This document shows, piece after piece, positions 7,164-12,148 of a stretch of 12,148 nt of DNA. The notes beneath the pieces were generated by a model, which was not told where the DNA came from, made no database searches, and saw only the letters and a list, made by a program, of their open reading frames with translations. Source of the DNA: Gp6-AA40 sp035649395 (GTDB lineage: Bacteria; Acidobacteriota; Vicinamibacteria; Vicinamibacterales; UBA2999); NCBI GenBank assembly GCA_035649395.1, contig DASRJR010000131.1:1-12148 (forward strand), given 5' to 3'. The number at the start of each line of letters is the position of its first letter. The stretch's first letter is position 1. Both the position numbers and the translations under genes were made by a program.

Positions 7164-8064
7164 CGAGGAACGCCGCGACGGTTTTCCGGAATTCGTCAGG
7201 CTGCTCGAGCCACGGGAAGTGACCGCACTGGTTGAAGTAGGTCAGCTTCGACGTCCTGATGGCGGCGTGGATCTCTTCGGCGGTTTTCTGTCCCACCGGA
7301 TCCTGGTGACCTTGCACGATCAACACTGGTCGCGCGAGCTTCCGCAATCCGGGTCGTGAGTCGTACCGCTTCCGCATGTCGCCGAAGAGCAGCAGGTTTA
7401 CCTGGGCGTGCACGACCCCGTCCTTCATCGTCGACGCGAACGCCCGCCCCTTGGCGCGATCGAAGAAATAGCCGGGCGTGATGGCGCGGATGCTCTCCAG
7501 CGCCGCCTTGTCCTCGTTGGTGCCGCGCTTGGGTGCTTCGTCCCAGTACCGTTCCGCATCGAGATCTTCCTGCCGCAGTCGGATCCGGATGTTGTCGTCG
7601 AACCACTGCGTGAACTCGAGTGTTGGTCCACCGGGGCCGATCAGAATCATCCGATCGATGCGGTCGGGATGCGCGGCGGCGTAGGCCATCGCCAGCATGC
7701 CACCCCACGAATGGCCGATCAGAAACAGCCGTGGCTGTTTGAGATGGACGCGCAGCCCCTCGAGGTCTTCCACCACGTTCCGCAGGGTCATGGTTTCGGG
7801 CGTCAGGGGCACTGTGGAGCGGCCCGTGCCGCGCTGCTCGAAGTAGACGCGCTGATAGGACGCGGGCAGGAACTCCGCGATCGGGATGATGTAGTCGACG
7901 TCGAAGCCCGGTCCGCCGCTGAGGAAGATCGCCGGGGTCCCGGTGCCTTCAGTGCGGTAGTGCAGGCGGACGCCATCTCGGACGAACGAGCCGTCTTCGG
8001 CGAACGAGGGCTGGGCAATGACGAGCAATGCCAGCCAGAACCAGCCACGTCGAATGTGTGTCAT
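7111..8064 (-). CDS. Exported alpha/beta hydrolase, proline-iminopeptidase-like (S33)
   Basis: Periplasmic or secreted serine hydrolase of 317 aa resembling S33 prolyl aminopeptidases and related epoxide/ester hydrolases. Residues 1-22 are a signal peptide ('RRGWFWLALLVIAQPSFA'). The mature part shows 'GGPG' (50-53, oxyanion loop), 'VYFEQRGTGRS', the nucleophile elbow 'IGHSWGG' with S119, 'LIVQGHQDPVG' with D255, and 'CGHFPWLEQP' with H282, so the triad is complete. The lid (about 150-225) is acidic and Arg-rich, as in this family. ATG 8064 is chosen because it places the signal peptide at the N-terminus; a TTG at 8085 would add seven residues. Typical S33 peptidases are cytoplasmic, so the signal peptide points to an extracytoplasmic substrate. 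It is divergent from the kinase gene and convergent with the preceding hydrolase. Confidence 0.85.
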   Translation of the reverse strand: MTHIRRGWFWLALLVIAQPSFAEDGSFVRDGVRLHYRTEGTGTPAIFLSGGPGFDVDYIIPIAEFLPASYQRVYFEQRGTGRSTVPLTPETMTLRNVVEDLEGLRVHLKQPRLFLIGHSWGGMLAMAYAAAHPDRIDRMILIGPGGPTLEFTQWFDDNIRIRLRQEDLDAERYWDEAPKRGTNEDKAALESIRAITPGYFFDRAKGRAFASTMKDGVVHAQVNLLLFGDMRKRYDSRPGLRKLARPVLIVQGHQDPVGQKTAEEIHAAIRTSKLTYFNQCGHFPWLEQPDEFRKTVAAFLANASAANRGNRRSVTRK

Positions 8065-8089
8065 CGAGATACCCGAGCGGTGCAAATCC

Positions 8090-8095
8090 TATAAT
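8090..8095 (+). promoter_or_regulatory. Consensus -10 (TATAAT) of the kinase gene
   Basis: A perfect TATAAT lies 10 bases before the kinase ATG in a 41-bp divergent intergenic region. Transcription starting about seven bases downstream (about 8102) would leave a 5' UTR of only some 3-5 bases. The best -35-like word (TCGAGA, 8064-8069) is poorly spaced at 20 bases. On the opposite strand the same bases give TAGGAT about 23-28 bases before the divergent hydrolase ATG. The two promoters may therefore share the element. Confidence 0.5.
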
Positions 8096-8105
8096 CACCC
8101 AGCCC

Positions 8106-10730
8106 ATGCCACTCTCGCCCGGGATTCGTATCGGCTCGTATGAAATCGCCGGCCAGATCGGGGCCGGCGGAATGGGCGAAGTCTACAAGGCGTTCGACAC
8201 GAATTTGAAGCGCGGCGCGGCGATCAAAGTGCTGCCGGAGGCCGTAACCGCCGACCCGGAGCGGCTCGCACGCTTTCAGCGCGAGGCCGAGGTGCTCGCG
8301 TCGCTGAACCACCAGAACATCGCCGCGGTCTACGGATTCGAGCGATCGGGAACGACGAGCGCCATCGCCATGGAGCTCGTGGACGGCCCCACGCTCGCCG
8401 AACGGATCACCGAGGGGCGCATCCCGGCCGAGGAAGCGCTCGCGATCGCGAAGCAGATTGCCGATGCTCTCGAAGCGGCGCACGAGCAGGGCATCGTCCA
8501 TCGCGATCTGAAGCCTGCCAACGTCAAGGTCCGGCCGGATGGTGTGGTGAAGGTGCTCGACTTCGGTCTGGCGAAAGCGGTCTCGCCGGTCGCGGCGATT
8601 TCGATCAGCTCGTCGATGTCGCCGACGATCACAACGCCGGCGATGACACAGGCGGGCATCATTCTCGGCACCGCTGCCTACATGAGCCCCGAGCAGGCGC
8701 GCGGCAAGCCGGTCGACAAGCGCACGGACATCTGGGCGTTCGGGTGCGTCGTCTACGAGATGCTGACCGGCCGTAAAGCGTTCGAGGCGGAGGACGTCTC
8801 GCTGACGCTCGCCGAGGTGATGAAGTCGGAGCCGGACTGGACGGCGCTCCCAGAACTGCCGCGCGCAGTTCGCACGTATCTGCGCCGATGCTTCAAGAAG
8901 GATCCGCGGCAGCGTCTGCGCGATATCGGTGAGGTGCGACTCGCACTCGAAGGGACGGCAGACGTCGAGCCCGACGCGCGGATCGCTCCACCACCCGGGC
9001 GGCGACGCGTGTCGGCGTGGATCCTGCCGTCTGCGGTCGCAATGGCCCTGCTTGTTGCGGCGCTCGTGGTGTGGTTGCGCCCAATCCCGGTGCCGGCTGT
9101 CGTGCGCTTCGAGGTGCATGCTCCCGCCGGCTTCAAGTTACCGCCGGGTACGCCCGCCATCTCGCCTGATGGACGGAAGCTGGCTTACATCGCTATAGAC
9201 ACGAAAGGCACCAGACACATCTTCGTTCGCGACCTCAGTTCGACCGACGCCCGATTGCTGCCCGGAACCGAGGACGCGGTTCATCAGTTCTGGGCGCCCG
9301 ACGGCCGTTCACTGGCGTTCACGTCAGAGGGCGCGTTGAAGCGCGTCGACATCGCAAGCGGATCGCCGCGCGCGCTCGCGCAGCAAGTCAGCGCCCCCTG
9401 GCAGGGCGCGTGGGGCCAGTCTGGCGATGTGCTCTTTCTCGCTGCAGGGATGCTTCGCGTGTCGGCCGAAGGAGGCCCGACGACACCGGCCCTCAAGCTC
9501 GATCAGCCGCGGGGTCAGGCGAGAGCAACATTTCCGTCCTTCCTCTCCGACGGCCGTCGTTTTCTCACGCTCATCACAGCCGAGGATGGGAAACCAAGCA
9601 TTCAGCTTGCGTCGCTCGAGTCGTCTGAACGCCAGGTCGTCCTGTCTGGCGTGCTGAGCGCGCCCGTCGTCGCGCCGACGCCTGCAGGTCGGACGTACCT
9701 GCTTTATGCACGTGACGAGGAGTTGGTGGCCCACGAATTCGACGAACGCAGTGGGCAGGTGCGCGGGTCGCCTCGGATGGTCGTCGACGGCATCGGCAAG
9801 GTCGCGAATCCGGCGCTGTTGCCCACCGTGGGTGTGTCGCCCAGCGGGGTGCTTGCGTTTCAGAAGGGCGGGGATTCGACCGTCAAACTGAAGTGGCTCG
9901 ATCGCGCGGGAAAGCCCGTTGGTGATGTTCCGCTCGAAGTCTCCCCGAACGGGCTCTCGCTCTCGCCAGACGGGAGTCGGTTGGCGTTCGTTGCGAATTC
10001 ACGCGGCGAAGTCGACGTATGGGTGACAGATCTGAATCGAAACAATACATCGCGACTGACCCGAACGGGAGAATCCGAACGAAGTCCGGTGTGGTCGCCG
10101 GACGGAAAGCGAGTCGCCTATTCCAAGGCGGGAAAGATCTACGTGAGGAGCGCCGATGGGTTGTCTGATGAAACCGTGCTCGCTGATGTCAGCGGCACGA
10201 TTCGCGCCTGGTCGCCCGATGGCAAGTATCTCCTGTACGCGCAGGCGGAATCCGGCGGAGGGAGGCTGTTCCTTTGGCCGCTCATGGGGGGCGCCCCGAT
10301 TCCGGTCGGCCGTCGTGAAGGCGTGTCGCGCGAGGGCCGTTTCTCCGCGGATAGCCGCTACGTTGCGTATGCCTCGAATGAAACGGGCCGAGAGGAGATC
10401 TACATCGAAGCAGTCCCCCCGGCGAAGGGAAGTGTCAAGGTCTCTCAAGGCGGCGGGATGACGCCGCGGTGGGGATCGATGAGTCGGGAACTGTTCTTCT
10501 ATGCCGAGGATCGGTCGCTCATGGTTGCCGACGTTCACCTCGAGCCGACGCTGTCGGCCGGTGCGCCGCGCCAAGTCACGCCGAGCGACATATTGCCCGA
10601 TCGGCGCGACTTCGAAGTGAGCCCCGATGGCCAGCGTTTCCTCGTCAGGCAGCTTGCGGGCGATGCCCAGGACACGCCGATCACGGTCGTGCTCAACTGG
10701 TGGGTTCCGTTCATCCCCAACACCCCGTGA
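8106..10730 (+). CDS. Membrane Ser/Thr protein kinase with C-terminal PD40 beta-propeller
   Basis: PknB-type receptor kinase, 874 aa, anchored in the inner membrane. Kinase domain, about residues 12-282: Gly-rich loop 'IGAGGMGEVY' (18-27), 'AAIKVL' with K41, E61 of helix C, 'VHRDLKPANV' (131-140, base D134), 'DFG' (152-154), and 'GTAAYMSPEQARG' (188-200). All catalytic residues are present, so it should be active. The activation segment has a Ser/Thr-rich insert (165-181), a probable autophosphorylation region. One transmembrane helix spans about 304-324. The rest is a TolB/PD40-like propeller with repeats built on 'SPDGRKLAYIA', 'APDGRSLAFTS', 'SPDGSRLAFVA', 'SPDGKRVAYSK', 'SPDGKYLLYAQ', 'SADSRYVAYAS' and 'SPDGQRFLV', which would lie in the periplasm. 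The start at 8106 follows from TATAAT at 8090 and the usual short N-terminus before 'IGSYEI'. Paralog B follows 17 bases after the stop. Confidence 0.93.
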   Translation: MPLSPGIRIGSYEIAGQIGAGGMGEVYKAFDTNLKRGAAIKVLPEAVTADPERLARFQREAEVLASLNHQNIAAVYGFERSGTTSAIAMELVDGPTLAERITEGRIPAEEALAIAKQIADALEAAHEQGIVHRDLKPANVKVRPDGVVKVLDFGLAKAVSPVAAISISSSMSPTITTPAMTQAGIILGTAAYMSPEQARGKPVDKRTDIWAFGCVVYEMLTGRKAFEAEDVSLTLAEVMKSEPDWTALPELPRAVRTYLRRCFKKDPRQRLRDIGEVRLALEGTADVEPDARIAPPPGRRRVSAWILPSAVAMALLVAALVVWLRPIPVPAVVRFEVHAPAGFKLPPGTPAISPDGRKLAYIAIDTKGTRHIFVRDLSSTDARLLPGTEDAVHQFWAPDGRSLAFTSEGALKRVDIASGSPRALAQQVSAPWQGAWGQSGDVLFLAAGMLRVSAEGGPTTPALKLDQPRGQARATFPSFLSDGRRFLTLITAEDGKPSIQLASLESSERQVVLSGVLSAPVVAPTPAGRTYLLYARDEELVAHEFDERSGQVRGSPRMVVDGIGKVANPALLPTVGVSPSGVLAFQKGGDSTVKLKWLDRAGKPVGDVPLEVSPNGLSLSPDGSRLAFVANSRGEVDVWVTDLNRNNTSRLTRTGESERSPVWSPDGKRVAYSKAGKIYVRSADGLSDETVLADVSGTIRAWSPDGKYLLYAQAESGGGRLFLWPLMGGAPIPVGRREGVSREGRFSADSRYVAYASNETGREEIYIEAVPPAKGSVKVSQGGGMTPRWGSMSRELFFYAEDRSLMVADVHLEPTLSAGAPRQVTPSDILPDRRDFEVSPDGQRFLVRQLAGDAQDTPITVVLNWWVPFIPNTP

Positions 10731-10747
10731 GCGGGTAGGATCGAATC

Positions 10748-11770
10748 ATGATTCATCACCACATCAGGACGATAGCCGGGCTTGTCGTCGTGCTCGCGCT
10801 CGGCAGCAGCGCAAGCCTCATCGCGCAGCAGACCCCGACCGCGGCAGCATCGAAGGCGTCCGCCGTTCCGAGAACGCCGTGGGGCGATCCCGACTTGCAG
10901 GGCACGTACACCAACAGCGACGAGAGCGGCATTCCGCTGGAGCGTCCGGCCGAGTTCGCCGGCAAGCGGCAGGAGGAGATCACGCCCGCCGACCTCGAGC
11001 GGGCGATCAAGCAGCGCAACGAACGGCAGCTGAAGACCGCGCAGACGATCGGCGGCTCCGCGGAGAACGACACCGGCGCCGGGCCGCCGCACTGGTACGA
11101 GAACTACAACGCGAAGAACAGCCGCGCATGGATGATCTCGGATCCGCCGGATGGGAAGACGCCGGCGCTGACCGAAGACGCGAAGAAGCGCGCCGCCGCG
11201 GTTCGCGCCGCACGACGCGGTGGCGACGGCTACAACACCGGCCCGTTCGATGGTCCGCAGGACCTGACGCTCTACGTTCGCTGCATCACTCGCGGCTTGC
11301 CCGGCTCGATGATGCCGGCGATCTACGGCAACACCTACGACATCACCCAGGGTCCTGGGTTCGTGGCGATTCGCTACGAGATGGTGCACGAGACGCGCGT
11401 CATCCCGCTCGACGCCAGGCCGCATCTGTCCGGCACATTGAAGTCGTACATGGGCGATGCGCGCGGCCGCTGGGAAGGCGACACGCTTGTGGTCGAGACG
11501 ACGAACGTCCTCGAGAAGTCGGCCTACGGCGGCGCGTCCGACGGCATCAAGATCATCGAGCGCTTCCGGCCGACGTCGGCGAACACGATCGAGTGGTCGA
11601 TCACCTTCAACGACCCGAAAACGTGGGAGCGGCCGTGGACGTTCGGCATGCGCTTGACGCGCGACGACAGCCACGTGTTCGAATACGCCTGTCACGAGGG
11701 AAACGAAGGTCTGCGAGGCATTCTGAGCGCGGCGCGTGTCGCCGAACGCGAAAGCGGCTCGAGCAAGTAG
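10748..11770 (+). CDS. Secreted protein of unknown function, 'PWGxPDLQGTY' family (paralog B)
   Basis: Exported protein of 340 aa, clearly homologous along its whole length to the 4127-5107 product; function unknown. The signal peptide spans about residues 1-27, with a basic His-rich start and the hydrophobic core 'GLVVVLALGSSASLIA'. Shared motifs: 'PRTPWGDPDLQGTY' (41-54), 'AWMISDPPDGK', 'YVRCITRGLPGSMMP' (176-190), 'YDITQGPG', 'IRYEMVHETRVIPLD', 'RWEGDTLVVETTN' (241-253), 'RPWTFGM', and 'FEYACHEGN' (311-319), ending in 'ESGSSK' like paralog A's 'ESGSK'. C179 and C315 match the cysteine pair of A. It differs by a longer linker after the signal peptide and by a Lys/Arg/Ala-rich stretch at 145-160. 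GTAGGA at 10735-10740 is a ribosome-binding site at 7-base spacing from the ATG. With 17 bases to the kinase stop, it is probably in the kinase operon. Confidence 0.87.
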   Translation: MIHHHIRTIAGLVVVLALGSSASLIAQQTPTAAASKASAVPRTPWGDPDLQGTYTNSDESGIPLERPAEFAGKRQEEITPADLERAIKQRNERQLKTAQTIGGSAENDTGAGPPHWYENYNAKNSRAWMISDPPDGKTPALTEDAKKRAAAVRAARRGGDGYNTGPFDGPQDLTLYVRCITRGLPGSMMPAIYGNTYDITQGPGFVAIRYEMVHETRVIPLDARPHLSGTLKSYMGDARGRWEGDTLVVETTNVLEKSAYGGASDGIKIIERFRPTSANTIEWSITFNDPKTWERPWTFGMRLTRDDSHVFEYACHEGNEGLRGILSAARVAERESGSSK

Positions 11771-11780
11771 AATTGCGGCA

Positions 11781-12148
11781 ATGCGCCGCGTCTCCCTCCT
11801 CCTCCTCATCGCGCTCGCCGGTCAGACGGCGAGCGCGCAATGGGTGAACCATCCAGTGCCCGGCACGCCGCGTACCCGAGACGGCAAACCCAATCTGACG
11901 GCTCCGACGCCACGCGCGGCCAACGGCAAGCCCGATCTCTCCGGCGTCTGGCACGTGCAGCCGACAAGCCGAGCCGAGATGAAGCACCTGTTCGGCGACG
12001 ATGTCGACACGATCGAGGTGCCGGGCATGGAGATCGACACGATCTCCAAGTACGGCATCAACATTCTGCTGGACTTCAAGCCAGCGGATGCGCCGGCCCG
12101 ACCCCATGTGAACGAAGTCCTCAAGCGGCGCGGCGACGACAAGCCTGA
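11781..12148 (+). CDS. Secreted 'GKPDLSGVW' protein, 3' end beyond window
   Basis: An open frame starts with ATG 10 bases after paralog B's stop and runs off the window; 122 residues are visible. It begins with a clear signal peptide, 'MRRVSLLLLIALAGQTASA', cut before 'QWVNH'. The mature start holds two related words, 'PRTRDGKPNLTAP' (30-42) and 'PRAANGKPDLSGVW' (44-57), a small internal duplication. The region 'FGDDVDTIEVPGMEI...YGINILLDF' follows. The 'PDLSGVW' word resembles 'PDLQGTY' of the two paralogs, suggesting a distant relationship or shared exported-protein architecture. No strong ribosome-binding site is visible, so translation may be coupled to paralog B. Function unknown. The gene is easily missed because a shorter frame starting at 11840 overlaps it, but only this frame gives a signal peptide and family motifs. 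Confidence 0.75.
   Translation, partial: MRRVSLLLLIALAGQTASAQWVNHPVPGTPRTRDGKPNLTAPTPRAANGKPDLSGVWHVQPTSRAEMKHLFGDDVDTIEVPGMEIDTISKYGINILLDFKPADAPARPHVNEVLKRRGDDKP

Noticed and set aside
8028..8105. 26-residue N-terminal extension of the kinase
   Set aside because: It overlaps the divergent gene's signal-peptide coding region and lies upstream of the TATAAT element; kinase homologs start shortly before 'IGSYEI'.
10535..11809. Minus-strand ORF of 424 codons opposite paralog B
   Set aside because: It covers three plus-strand gene boundaries, is Arg-rich without a recognisable domain, and mirrors the shadow opposite paralog A, as expected when two paralogs share codon bias.

Overview
The window is GC-rich and gene-dense and looks like chromosome from a soil-type Acidobacteriota, most likely Vicinamibacteria-like. 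This assignment is an inference from family content. The supporting content is a large Oar-like TonB-dependent receptor with a 'GGPIVKDKLW' plug/barrel junction, a Ser/Thr kinase fused through one membrane helix to a PD40 propeller, and several secreted proteins carrying 'PDLQGTY' or 'PDLSGVW' motifs. I see no tRNA, rRNA, insertion sequence, integrase or CRISPR array, and no sign of a mobile island.

Layout. (1) 1-2714 is the 3' part of an outer-membrane TonB-dependent receptor, closed by a strong hairpin at 2720-2751. (2) 2715-2984 is non-coding, with a GATTCC-rich repeat patch and a possible extended -10 promoter. (3) 2985-7163 is a same-strand run of four genes: a VOC ring-cleaving dioxygenase, a secreted protein of unknown function (paralog A), an iron-alcohol-dehydrogenase/maleylacetate-reductase-type enzyme, and a secreted alpha/beta hydrolase whose nucleophile serine appears to be Asn. 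Two copies of a palindromic repeat lie between the first two genes. (4) 7111-8064, minus strand, is an exported S33-type alpha/beta hydrolase that overlaps the preceding gene tail to tail by 53 bp. (5) 8106-12148, plus strand, is a kinase-propeller receptor, secreted paralog B, and a third secreted protein that runs off the window. A consensus TATAAT at 8090-8095 sits only 10 bases before the kinase start, between the two divergent genes.

How the genes may work together. An MhqO/hydroquinone-dioxygenase-like VOC enzyme lies close to a maleylacetate-reductase-like enzyme, which suggests catabolism of (hydroxy)quinol-type aromatics: ring opening, then reduction of maleylacetate to 3-oxoadipate. 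The TonB receptor would be the uptake element and the hydrolases accessory. This pathway is a hypothesis. The two paralogous secreted proteins (326 and 340 aa) share many motifs, including two invariant cysteines, and I can give them no function. They and the third 'PDLSGVW' protein are the most plausible undescribed element here. The other points worth checking are the hydrolase with a substituted nucleophile, the reductase with no ordinary start codon and a replaced metal ligand, and the nearly leaderless kinase gene.
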